A stretch of DNA of 12,111 nucleotides, taken from assembly GCA_039026755.1 (NCBI GenBank), contig JBCCLR010000110.1, positions 1 through 12,111 of the forward strand, given 5' to 3'. A program made the position numbers and the translations under genes. This document shows, piece by piece, positions 1-7,360 of the stretch. How positions within the stretch are numbered: the first letter of the stretch is position 1; each line of letters opens with the position of its first letter. Source of the DNA: CAKZYD01 sp039026755 (lineage in GTDB: Bacteria; Pseudomonadota; Alphaproteobacteria; Sphingomonadales; CAKZYD01). The notes under the pieces are model-generated. The model saw only the letters and a program-made list of their open reading frames with translations. It ran no database searches and was not told where the DNA came from.

Positions 1-1170
1 ACCGGCGAACCCATTACGCGCGGCTACGTGCCGGACGATACGCCGTTTGAAGAAAATGTGTTTAAATGGCTGTGCCCGCTTTACGCTGTGCAAAACGCGG
101 CCGAGGAAACGGTTTCAGGCAAGCTGGCAAGCATTGAAATGTTGCGCTCGGGCACAACAAGCTTCCTAGAAGCCGGCACGATCAATTACTTAGACGATGT
201 TCTTGAGGGCCTTGTTGAAGTGGGTATCCGTGGCCGTGTGGGCAAGTGGGCGTGGGATTTGCCGCCAGAACCCTCAACCTATCGCCAGACAACAGACCAA
301 GCCATTGCGACCCTAGAACGCCAGCTTGAAGCCCACAAATCGCATGACAATGGCCGCATTGGTGCGTGGAGCATCTTGGTTGGCCATACCACCTGTTCCG
401 CGCCGCTGTGGACCGCAGCCAAGGAGCTAGCCGTCAAACACGATACGGGCCTCGGCTTTCATATGTCGCCGGCAAAGATGGATGCCGATGGGTTTATCGC
501 AGAATATGGCCAGCGCCCGCTAGAGCGGTTGTTTGATCAAGAGATTTTAGATGACCGATGTGCGATGACACACTGCGTCCACTTATCTGACCACGAAATC
601 GATTTGGTCACGCAAACCGGTGCAAGCATTGTGCACTGCCCGACGACAGCCCTAAAAGTGAGCTACGGTGTCACGCAGATTGGAAAGTTTCCGGAAATGG
701 CACAGCAGGGTATCAATCTTGCCATTGGTACAGATGGCAATAATGCGTCGAACTATTCTGACCTGATGCGCGCGACCTATTTGGTGGCTGGATTGTTTAA
801 AGACGCGCGCACCGATCCGCAGATGTTCCCTGCTGAAATGGCGTATGAGATGGCAACGCTTAATGGCGCCAAAGCACTGCGCATGGAAAATGAGATTGGC
901 GCGCTGCGGCCAGGCTTTAAAGCTGATATGGTGCTGCATGATACGGACCGGCCGGAATGGCGGCCGCTGCTGAACGTCATGAACCAACTGGTCTGGTCCG
1001 CAGATGGCCGCGGTGTGCATACCGTACTCGTCGATGGGAAGATCGTGGTCGAGGACGGGCGCTGCCAAACCATTGATGAAGATAAGCTCTGGCACGATGC
1101 ACAGCAGATGGGCGAGGCGATTACAGCGCGGTCAGGCCTGCCCGATGAGGCTAAGTTTCCAACGATTTAG
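1..1170 (+). CDS. Amidohydrolase, TRZ/ATZ (chlorohydrolase/deaminase) family, 5' partial
   Basis: The reading frame is open from the first base, so the start lies upstream; 389 residues are visible. A GTG at 28 is an internal codon, because family-like sequence (RGY.PDD.PFEENVFKWLCPLY) begins before it. The N-terminal HxH metal pair expected just before this point is off the window. Numbering from the codon at 28, other metal-site elements are visible: H145 (GFHMSP), H182 and H185 (THCVH), the HCPTTALK segment after them, and D236 in GTDGNN. These are hallmarks of hydrolytic deaminases and dechlorinases (AtzA, TrzN, SsnA, guanine deaminase types) that act on N-heterocycles or related amidines in the cytoplasm. 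Odd point: the residue three after H145 is Pro148, where AtzA/TrzN-like enzymes carry the catalytic Glu. The substrate cannot be named. The VOC gene 95 nt downstream suggests a catabolic operon. The family call is secure; the reaction is not. Confidence 0.88.
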   Translation, partial: TGEPITRGYVPDDTPFEENVFKWLCPLYAVQNAAEETVSGKLASIEMLRSGTTSFLEAGTINYLDDVLEGLVEVGIRGRVGKWAWDLPPEPSTYRQTTDQAIATLERQLEAHKSHDNGRIGAWSILVGHTTCSAPLWTAAKELAVKHDTGLGFHMSPAKMDADGFIAEYGQRPLERLFDQEILDDRCAMTHCVHLSDHEIDLVTQTGASIVHCPTTALKVSYGVTQIGKFPEMAQQGINLAIGTDGNNASNYSDLMRATYLVAGLFKDARTDPQMFPAEMAYEMATLNGAKALRMENEIGALRPGFKADMVLHDTDRPEWRPLLNVMNQLVWSADGRGVHTVLVDGKIVVEDGRCQTIDEDKLWHDAQQMGEAITARSGLPDEAKFPTI

Positions 1171-1203
1171 GCGCGCAGCGCGCAAATTTGCTATGCTCAG
1201 CAT
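1171..1203. repeat. Three tandem perfect palindromes in the intercistronic gap
   Basis: Immediately after the amidohydrolase stop codon lie GCGCGC-A-GCGCGC (1171-1183), GCAAATTTGC (1182-1191) and ATGCT-C-AGCAT (1193-1203), back to back. None is followed by a T-run, so they do not look like an intrinsic terminator. They may fold in mRNA between the two genes or serve as protein sites. The sequence pattern is direct; the role is unknown. Confidence 0.45.
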
Positions 1204-1265
1204 CACACGAAATTTTGAGCGAACGTTTATTTTTGGCAAACACTAAGGGAGGTAATAGACATCAA

Positions 1266-1751
1266 ATGGGTTCCTTTAACGACATCAAACTAGACCGCCG
1301 ACGCCTAACGCATATCGCGCTGCATGTCTCTGACATTCAGAAATCCATCGATTGGTATGAGCGCTTTACCCATCTCACGCTGCTAGACCGGCGTGCCGAC
1401 CATGATTCTTATGCCGCGTGGCTGGCCGATAAGGATGAGACATCGGGCCCCTTCATCCTGGTTCTTGCCCAGTTCATGGAGGGCAAAGACCCGTTCGCGC
1501 CGGCCGTGCACCATCCCATAGGACCCTTTGCGCACATCGGTTTGGAGCAAACAACACGCGAAGCAGTAGACGACATCGCTGCTTTAGGCAAAGAGCACGG
1601 ATGTCTCGCTCTAGGCCCCTTGGAGCGCCCAGCACCGGTTGGCTACGTGTGTTTCTTAAAGGACCCAGACGGCAACACCATTGAATATTCCTACGGCCAA
1701 GGCGTCTATGACACCTTCATAGAAAAATGGGGCGCTGAACCGGTCGCATAG
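1266..1751 (+). CDS. VOC-family (glyoxalase/bleomycin resistance/dioxygenase) protein
   Basis: The protein has 161 residues and a single vicinal-oxygen-chelate module pair. The start ATG at 1266 is chosen because AAGGGAGGT lies upstream at 1245-1253 and the fold begins about 13 residues in (RLTHIALHVSD); the frame is open further upstream but shows no family similarity there. The likely metal triad is H16 (LTHIALH), H90 (FAHIGLE) and E140 (DPDGNTIEYSYG). The DPDGNxIEY segment is the classic C-terminal VOC signature. Such proteins are cytoplasmic metalloenzymes (ring-cleavage dioxygenases, glyoxalases, epimerases) or antibiotic-binding proteins; one this short usually acts as a dimer. It follows the amidohydrolase on the same strand after 95 nt, so a shared catabolic role is plausible. 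The specific reaction cannot be read from the sequence. Confidence 0.85.
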   Translation: MGSFNDIKLDRRRLTHIALHVSDIQKSIDWYERFTHLTLLDRRADHDSYAAWLADKDETSGPFILVLAQFMEGKDPFAPAVHHPIGPFAHIGLEQTTREAVDDIAALGKEHGCLALGPLERPAPVGYVCFLKDPDGNTIEYSYGQGVYDTFIEKWGAEPVA

Positions 1752-1871
1752 TGTTGGCTATGCTTGCCATTCCCCATCCCTAGCCTCATCGACGCATGGT
1801 CGCTACCAAACTATATTTGATATAGATGGCGGCCTATAACGCGCAAAGGTTTTGAACCCGTATCTGGTGGC
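1752..1871. other. Convergent spacer with AT-rich inverted repeat
   Basis: This gap lies between the VOC gene (+) and the autotransporter remnant (-). It holds one clear element, the perfect inverted repeat CTATAT-TTG-ATATAG at 1811-1825. The stem is weak (A/T only, apart from the end pair) and no T-run follows, so I do not call it a terminator. Nothing else is recognised here. Confidence 0.4.
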
Positions 1872-2245
1872 TTAGAAAGCCACTTCGACACCACCTGAAA
1901 TACGGTTGTTGGTAATATTCGACCCAAACTCACCGCGATATTTTACGAAAACATCGACCGAATCGAACAGCGTGGTCGAAAGATTGCCGCCGACCATAAC
2001 CCGATTACGTTCGAAGTCTGTTGTTTGCGCCACAAGGCCCGCCTGATCGGTATCGGCCAGTGTGGCCTGCGCAGCAATTGTGTTGTCGACCACTTCATAA
2101 CGCCAACCCAGCGAAGCTGATGTGTTCATCGATGTGTTGCTGCTCATTTTGAAGGACCGGCTAATTTCCCCCGCCAAATCAACGAACAAAAAGCTATCTG
2201 TTTGTCCGCTTACCGCAAGTGCAGCGGCGCCGCCTTGTTCGGCAC
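1872..2245 (-). pseudogene. Autotransporter beta-barrel C-terminal fragment, truncated by IS element
   Basis: About 124 codons are open on the minus strand, ending in TAA at 1872-1874. The translation has the alternating polar/hydrophobic pattern of outer-membrane beta-strands (SASLGWRYEV, DVFVKYRGEFGSN, ISGGVEVAF). It ends in the terminal aromatic residue (Phe) typical of the C-terminal strand recognised by the BAM complex. This matches the last four or five strands of a type V autotransporter barrel, normally about 250-300 residues behind a long passenger. No start codon with a ribosome binding site is present. The frame runs back to about 2246, where the sequence changes to an IS3-type end. 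The passenger and the rest of the barrel are not found on the far side of the IS, so the gene is a remnant. Family confidence is good; the original function is unknown. Confidence 0.7.
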
Positions 2246-2311
2246 TGACCCGACCCCTTTGATTGCAGCCATGCGAAAGTAATAAAATGGCTGATTTGAA
2301 GGAGATTTGTG

Positions 2312-2641
2312 ATGTCAGGGAAGCGTTATTCGCCTGAAGAGATTATATCGAAGCTACGCGAAGCTGAGATGTATTTGGCTGAGGGTTTGAAAGTGGACGA
2401 AGTGATCCGCCGCTTGGACGTGACCAACGTGACCTATTATCGTTGGCGTAAGGAGTATGGCGGGATGCGGGTATCGCAAGCCAAGCGGTTGAAGGATTTG
2501 GAGAAAGGGAACGCTCGGCTGAAGCGTCTGCTTGCCGATGCTGAATTGGATAAGGCGATTTTAAAAGAGGCCGCTGAAGGACCCGCAAGGCAGCGCAGCA
2601 AAACTTCTAACGCCCTCGCGCCGCCGCGCATGTGTGGATAA
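2312..2641 (+). CDS. IS3-family transposase OrfA (helix-turn-helix protein), altered C-terminus
   Basis: The protein has 109 residues, starting at ATG 2312 with AAGGAG at 2299-2304. A GTG directly before it is less likely to be the start. Residues 1-55 form the IS3-type helix-turn-helix (KRYSPEEIISKLREAE, then VTYYRWRKEYGG). Residues about 56-88 form the leucine-zipper-like segment (RLKDLEKGNARLKRLLADAELDKAILKEAAEG). In relatives the frame normally ends a few codons after KEAAEG or a similar sequence. Here it reads on for about 20 residues (PARQRSKTSNAL...) into what should be the orfB frame region, consistent with a small insertion that altered the orfA/orfB junction. OrfA binds the IS ends and regulates transposition. 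It is probably non-functional here, because OrfB is truncated. Confidence 0.8.
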   Translation: MSGKRYSPEEIISKLREAEMYLAEGLKVDEVIRRLDVTNVTYYRWRKEYGGMRVSQAKRLKDLEKGNARLKRLLADAELDKAILKEAAEGPARQRSKTSNALAPPRMCG

Positions 2642-2891
2642 AGCGATGGAGAAGCTCGGCGTGTCGCAGCGCCGAGCCTGCCGTGTGCTTGGGCAGCATC
2701 ACTCGACACAATGGCGCAAACCGCAACAGCGTGACGATGAAGACGCCCTGACGGCAGCGATCATTCGCCTCGCAACGCAGTTTGGCCGCTATGGCTATAA
2801 GCGGATCACAACTTTACTGAAAGCGGAAGGCTGGCATGTGAACCATAAGCGTGTGTTCCGCATCTGGCGGCGCGAGGGCCCGAAAGAATGA
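2598..2891 (+). pseudogene. IS3-family transposase OrfB, N-terminal fragment
   Basis: Homology to OrfB starts upstream of any good start codon (AKLLTPSRRRACVDKAMEKLGV) and runs through GQHHSTQWRK and the FGRYGYKRITTLLKAEGW / NHKRVFRIWRREG block, then stops at TGA 2889-2891. A full OrfB has about 270-300 residues. The integrase core with its DDE triad is missing, so no transposase activity is possible. Relative to orfA the frame is +1, where IS3 elements normally use a -1 programmed shift; the extra ~20 nt at the junction would explain this. A GTG at 2634 is not a credible start, because conserved residues precede it. Confidence 0.75.
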
Positions 2892-3044
2892 AATGCCATT
2901 AACGAGTGTGCCCCAACTAAAACCTTTGGGTACCCTATGGGAGCAGCCACAAACGTTCAATAACTTCCATTAATCAATGAGATAGCTATTTCCGAACGAA
3001 ATGGAATTGGGAGGCTGGGGTAGCTGATGCAGGGTATGTCTCTG
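2892..3044. other. Spacer between IS remnant and chelatase gene
   Basis: No gene is seen in these 153 nt. The segment up to about 2950 may be the right end of the IS element. It includes the 8-bp palindrome GGGTACCC at 2928-2935. The rest is AT-richer and anonymous, with only a weak hairpin (ATTTC...GAAAT near 2987-3001). No intrinsic terminator for the minus-strand operon is evident. Confidence 0.4.
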
Positions 3045-6000
3045 TCATCCGGGGCGGCGAAGGGCCGGCCAGGCGAGCCATCCAGCTAACGCCAAAAAAG
3101 CGGCAAGCGGCGGCGCATATGTATGGAGCGCCGTGATGGGACGTGGCGTCGGGGCGCTGGCTTCGGCTTTCAACGATCGATCCTGCTGTTCCATAACCAA
3201 GCCCGAAAGCTCGCCGGACCGATCAGACGCGATAGCAGCATTGGCAATTTGGCGGTCCTCGAAGGCGCGCCAATCGTTCTTCGCAGCAAAGTTTTCAAGC
3301 TCTGCAGCAGCAACCGCAATTGGTTTCTGCAAAGCATCTTCAAGCTGCCGCTGTGCATTTTCAATCAGCGCCTCCGGCAGGCCAGCCAGTTGCGCCTCAG
3401 TCAAAATATAGTCCATCAGGCGGCCATTGCCGCAGACCGTCGCCGAGCAGTCAATGCCGTGCTGCTGGGCACTTGTAAGATAGGTTTCAAGCAGCGCGGT
3501 CCTCGTTTCGGCTTCAGCCTGCCAATAGCCCTTGCGGATGGTCTCCAGCATGCGTGCCGCCATATTCTGCTTCGCAAAGGGTGACTGGCTCTCAAAAAAG
3601 CCCTGCATGTCCAGGCCATGCTTGTCCGCGATATAGACGTCAAACGTCTCTTGCCACATGCGGTCATCAACGCTTTGCGTATGCACCGCATCCCAGCCCC
3701 ATAGATATTCTACAAAAGCGCCCATCGCGCGTGCGCCAGCATAGCCTTCCGCTTGCATGCCTTTGATCCACTTTGGATTGGTATAACGGGTGCGAAATTC
3801 TTTGCCGATGTAGCGGTCAAGGCTCACCATTTGCGGGCGTCCCGGCGCACTGGTATCAGCGATCACCATGTCGGGCGCAGCTCCATCAATACTGCTTATG
3901 GCAGAAGAAAGCCCGCCCATATACATGTACATATCGTCATTATCGAGCGCACCATAGAGCGTGGTGGAACTGGAATGGACGACGGTCTCAACCCCGCTCA
4001 GCGCCAGGCGAAACACCTCGGGCATCGCTTCGCCCCAGGAGCCGTTGCCGTACCCATGGCCCATCTTGTTGATGTAATCATTTGCAAAACCGTCAGTGGT
4101 GTCCCAGGAGCCACTGGCTTCGACGATGCGCGACGTATTAAGGTTGTAGCGCCCGGGCGGTTCATCAAAAATGCGGATCCCAGCCAGACGGCTCGCTTCG
4201 TCAGGCGCGCGCCCCATAGCAATCAAAGTAGAGCGGGTTTTAAGATAATGCTGGCGTACCAGATTATCGGCTTCATCAAGTGCTTTTACACGCTGCACTG
4301 CCGTATCCATGAGCTGCGTAAGGTTTGAAAACAAGCCCTCAGAGGCCGACGCAATCACGATGTCGATGCGTGGCCGCCCAAGCTCTGCTCGGTCAATAAT
4401 CTCAACGTCCACGACTTTGCCGCGCGCGTCCCAGACCGGCTTGGTTCCAAGCAAATGAAAAATCTGCGATTCCAGCACACCTTCGTGGCGAATGGTCTCA
4501 TTGCCCCAAATGACGAAGGAGACTTTCTCTGGATATTTGCCATGCTCTGCCAAGTGATCGGCAAGCATTTTATCGGCCATTTCAATACCGAGCGCATAGG
4601 CTGCTTGCTTGGGCACTTTATTGGGGTCAATGCCGATGAAGTTTTTGCCGGTGGGATAGGCATCTGGATTGCGCACTGGTTCGCCGCCAATGCCGGTTGG
4701 GATGAAACGTCCGTTTAACGTTTCCATCAGCCGGCTCAACTCTTGCGGCGCGCTACGCTTGATGCGACTTGCCATGTCCTTTGCCAATATCTCCCGCTCG
4801 CCAGGCAGCAACGACCGGTCAGCGCTGACGACAGCGTCAACCGTGCTTAAAATGCCGTCAAAGTCCGGCGTCCGCCCAAAGCCATGCATTCCGTATGGAA
4901 TCAGCTGGTTCTTAATTTCAGCAAGATAGTCTTCTACCTCATGCATCGTTGCATGGGAGATCGGCTTGCTGGGGTCGAGCCCCATGTCCTTCAAGATACC
5001 CATGTCGCGCAGCTTATCTTCGAGCCGCTTTTGATATGCAGCATGCAATTCCGGGTTTTTGGCCTCATTGTGGTGATGGTCGTTGACCAGTTCACTTAGT
5101 TCCGCCAGATCCTCCGTGAGCGCACCTTTCACAAAGGGCGGCACCATATGATCAACAATTGTCGCAGCGCCCCGGCGCCGCGCCACAAGGCCCTCACCCA
5201 CCACATCAACGTTATAAATATAAGCATGCGGTAAATCGCCAATGAGCGCGTCGGGCGCGTCTTCATCATTCAGGCCAGTGGCTTTTCCATCCAGCCATTC
5301 CAGCGTACCGTGCGTGCCGATATGCACCACCGCATCAGCATCAAAATCGTGCTTTATCCAATGATAAGCGGCGAAATATTGATGCGGTGGCGACAGGTCC
5401 TTTGCGTGATACAGCTGCTCTAAATCCTCGCCCCACCCACGCGCCGGCTGCGGCATCACCACGATATTGCCATAGCGCAGGTGCGGAATGACGAAAGACT
5501 GCCGTTGGCCGCTATTAAGCATCATCAAGCGCTGCTCGCCCGGCTTGCCCCAGTCTGCTAAAATTTTACTCTGCAGCGTCGGCGCATATGTGGCGAGCCA
5601 CGTCTTGTAGTCATCAACTCCAACCAGCGCAGCATTGCCGGCGTCCACCATCGTTTCAAGCTCACCAGGGGCATCAGCAATAATATTGCGCGCTTTCGTC
5701 GTCATCTCCGCTATGAGTTGGTCTTGCGAAGGGACGTTGGGGCCAACATCATAACCTTGCTGCGCAAATCGCTCTAAAACGCGCGCGAGACTATCAGCAA
5801 CATTCAAATAGCTTGCTCCGATATTCGCCTGTCCCGCCGGATAGTTATAATAGATGAGCGCCAGGCGCTTCTCAGCATTGGGCCTACTGCGCAAACCGGC
5901 AAGACGGATCGCGCGCGATACAGCCTTTTCAACTTGCTCAACGACAGGCCGCGTGACCACGGACGTCAGGCCGCTTCGTGCGACCTTCTCCTTCGTCCCA

Positions 6001-7001
6001 ACCACAGTTGGTGCGGTTGTCCCGGCAAGTTCTGGAAGGCCTAGATTAAACGTGGCCTCAAATGTCGATAGGCCCTGTTCTGATGCACGCCACTCTGCTT
6101 CAGAGCGGCCATAAAGGCTAATGAGAGAAACTATTGGGATATCTACAGTATCCAGTATGCCCGCAGCCTTGCCGTCAGAGAAATGCATGTTGCCCGCCAA
6201 CGCAACATCGGCGCGCGGCGAGCCATCGCTATTGCGCAGCAGCGCTTCAAAAGCCACAGCGCCAGGGTAACCAAAGGCCGGGATGGCTTGCCCGCCCTGC
6301 CGCTCAATCTCAGCAACAACCGCATCCAACAGCGCTGTGTCGCCGTTATAATAGTCGGCCTTGTAAAATCCGACGGCAACACGCGGGCCGCTTGTCTTTT
6401 TCCCATGCGCTTCACGCCAAGCGTCAAAAGCCTGCCATGTGGCAAACACTTGGCCATCGGGGCCTTCAGGGTAATAAAATCCAAAATCCAGCGACAGCTT
6501 CGGTTCTGGCAATTTAAAATCCGTCAGGCCCGTCGTGTTGAGCGCAAACTTCAGCAGCGCCAGACGGTTTTGCGCGCCGCTGTGGGTCCAATAGGCTTGT
6601 GCGCGTTTATCCAGCAGCGCGCCTTGGTCTGCAAAAACTGACGGGTCGCTCAAACCTTGCCCGATCGCGATTGCGGATGGAATTTGCTGCAAGAGATCAA
6701 CGCCGTGCTGCGCATTGTATTGCGCCAACAGCTGCTCGTTCATCATATCAAAAATGAGGACATCGCTCGCCAGCATCGCTTGGGGTGTAAGCGTTTCAAA
6801 ACTGGATTCGCTGAGTAACACCAGGTCGACATGGCTATCTAGTTCCGGGTACTGTTCCAGGAGGGTTTCCAGCGCTTTAATCGTGCCAGGAATATTCCCA
6901 TCAGAATAAAGATAGGCCACCCGAACCCCATCATGGGAATTCGCATGGAAACTGAAAAATAAACCACAGAGTATTGATATTATTGAAATTAACGACTTCA
7001 T
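3045..7001 (-). CDS. CobN/BchH-family chelatase-like protein, exported and membrane-anchored (HmuS-like)
   Basis: The protein has 1318 residues. The CobN/BchH hallmarks are present in order: HIGTHGTLEWLDGK (560-573), GMHGFG (704-709), YPTGKNFIGIDP (782-793), WGNETIRHEG (832-841) and LLGTKPVWD (850-858). The CobN large subunit binds tetrapyrrole and metal. Unlike cytoplasmic B12 cobaltochelatase, this protein begins with a Sec signal peptide (K2, hydrophobic 4-19, likely cleavage after ANS at 20-22). It ends with a probable membrane helix (about 1297-1313) followed by RRPG, so the body should lie in the periplasm. The mature chain has only two cysteines (C1185, C1190), suited to a disulfide. 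A His triplet lies at 642-644. The start ATG at 7001 overlaps the DUF2149 stop by 4 nt. No CobS/CobT ATPase genes are nearby; instead there are ExbB-like and DUF2149 partners, as in hmuSTUV-type haem-uptake loci. I infer a periplasmic tetrapyrrole dechelatase or metal-handling enzyme. Family is certain; substrate and reaction direction are not. Confidence 0.9.
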   Translation of the reverse strand: MKSLISIISILCGLFFSFHANSHDGVRVAYLYSDGNIPGTIKALETLLEQYPELDSHVDLVLLSESSFETLTPQAMLASDVLIFDMMNEQLLAQYNAQHGVDLLQQIPSAIAIGQGLSDPSVFADQGALLDKRAQAYWTHSGAQNRLALLKFALNTTGLTDFKLPEPKLSLDFGFYYPEGPDGQVFATWQAFDAWREAHGKKTSGPRVAVGFYKADYYNGDTALLDAVVAEIERQGGQAIPAFGYPGAVAFEALLRNSDGSPRADVALAGNMHFSDGKAAGILDTVDIPIVSLISLYGRSEAEWRASEQGLSTFEATFNLGLPELAGTTAPTVVGTKEKVARSGLTSVVTRPVVEQVEKAVSRAIRLAGLRSRPNAEKRLALIYYNYPAGQANIGASYLNVADSLARVLERFAQQGYDVGPNVPSQDQLIAEMTTKARNIIADAPGELETMVDAGNAALVGVDDYKTWLATYAPTLQSKILADWGKPGEQRLMMLNSGQRQSFVIPHLRYGNIVVMPQPARGWGEDLEQLYHAKDLSPPHQYFAAYHWIKHDFDADAVVHIGTHGTLEWLDGKATGLNDEDAPDALIGDLPHAYIYNVDVVGEGLVARRRGAATIVDHMVPPFVKGALTEDLAELSELVNDHHHNEAKNPELHAAYQKRLEDKLRDMGILKDMGLDPSKPISHATMHEVEDYLAEIKNQLIPYGMHGFGRTPDFDGILSTVDAVVSADRSLLPGEREILAKDMASRIKRSAPQELSRLMETLNGRFIPTGIGGEPVRNPDAYPTGKNFIGIDPNKVPKQAAYALGIEMADKMLADHLAEHGKYPEKVSFVIWGNETIRHEGVLESQIFHLLGTKPVWDARGKVVDVEIIDRAELGRPRIDIVIASASEGLFSNLTQLMDTAVQRVKALDEADNLVRQHYLKTRSTLIAMGRAPDEASRLAGIRIFDEPPGRYNLNTSRIVEASGSWDTTDGFANDYINKMGHGYGNGSWGEAMPEVFRLALSGVETVVHSSSTTLYGALDNDDMYMYMGGLSSAISSIDGAAPDMVIADTSAPGRPQMVSLDRYIGKEFRTRYTNPKWIKGMQAEGYAGARAMGAFVEYLWGWDAVHTQSVDDRMWQETFDVYIADKHGLDMQGFFESQSPFAKQNMAARMLETIRKGYWQAEAETRTALLETYLTSAQQHGIDCSATVCGNGRLMDYILTEAQLAGLPEALIENAQRQLEDALQKPIAVAAAELENFAAKNDWRAFEDRQIANAAIASDRSGELSGLVMEQQDRSLKAEASAPTPRPITALHTYAPPLAAFLALAGWLAWPALRRPG

Positions 7002-7360
7002 GGCTGCAGGTTTTCCTGCGGCGATGCATCACTGTCCGGAACATAAATGATTTCGCCATTTGCAAGCCGATAGGCAGTGCCGAGCCGCTCCCCGTCACCG
7101 CTACCAGTCTCGCCCGTGACTTTGTAAGCGGTGATCTTTGTGCCTTGTTTGACAATGATTTCCTGCTGTCCGTCAGCAGTGGTTTTGACCATCGTCATTC
7201 GCGTGTCCGGGTTGATTAAGTCATCAAAATTATACACCGAAAATAGTGACACCATCAGTCCGACGATGAATACGATGGAAACATCAAATAGATTGGCAAC
7301 GCCCGACAATGGGTCTTCCTGCACTTCAGTGGCGGGTGGCAATTTTAAAAAGCGGCTCAT
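6998..7360 (-). CDS. DUF2149 single-pass membrane protein, possible ExbD/TolR analogue
   Basis: The protein has 120 residues: a short cytoplasmic N-terminus, the DUF2149 motif DPLSGVANLFDVSIVFIVGL (16-35), one transmembrane helix (about 25-44) and a periplasmic domain ending in ERLGTAYRLANGEIIYVP (91-108). The ATG at 7360 overlaps the stop of the ExbB-like gene (ATGA), and its own stop overlaps the chelatase start, so translation is probably coupled in fixed ratio. D26 sits at the N-terminal end of the helix in a FDVxIVFxxGLMV context. This is strikingly like the proton-carrying Asp region of ExbD and TolR (F-I-D-V-M-L-V). Since no exbD gene is present, I infer that it partners the ExbB-like protein as the plug/stator subunit. 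DUF2149 has no established biochemical function that I can cite. Confidence 0.85.
   Translation of the reverse strand: MSRFLKLPPATEVQEDPLSGVANLFDVSIVFIVGLMVSLFSVYNFDDLINPDTRMTMVKTTADGQQEIIVKQGTKITAYKVTGETGSGDGERLGTAYRLANGEIIYVPDSDASPQENLQP

Larger units (their letters stand above)
2246..2950 (+). mobile_element. Decayed IS3-family insertion sequence (internally deleted)
   Basis: The left end is placed at TGACCCGACCCC (2246-2257). It resembles IS3-family termini starting TGA and rich in C, and it sits 66 nt before orfA, the usual distance. OrfA is intact at its front, while orfB stops after about 97 residues without the DDE catalytic region. The right end is uncertain: GGGAGCAGCCA near 2939-2949 could be a degenerate partner of the left repeat, with about half its positions matching, which would imply an internal deletion of the distal orfB. 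I could not identify a convincing target-site duplication. The copy cannot transpose by its own products. Confidence 0.65.

Noticed and set aside
1811..1825. Intrinsic terminator at CTATAT-TTG-ATATAG
   Set aside because: The stem is almost wholly A/T and no T-run follows in either direction.
2634..2891. Complete small protein starting at GTG 2634
   Set aside because: Transposase OrfB similarity begins upstream of this codon and the C-terminal catalytic part is missing, so it is a fragment.
3753..4328. 191-codon + strand frame inside the chelatase gene, and similar frames at 7526-8077 and 9235-9753
   Set aside because: All lie antisense to strongly conserved coding regions and show no family features.
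3045..7001. Ordinary aerobic cobaltochelatase CobN for B12 synthesis
   Set aside because: A signal peptide, a C-terminal membrane helix, a periplasm-like Cys pair and ExbB/DUF2149 neighbours argue against it, and no cobS, cobT or other cob genes are present.
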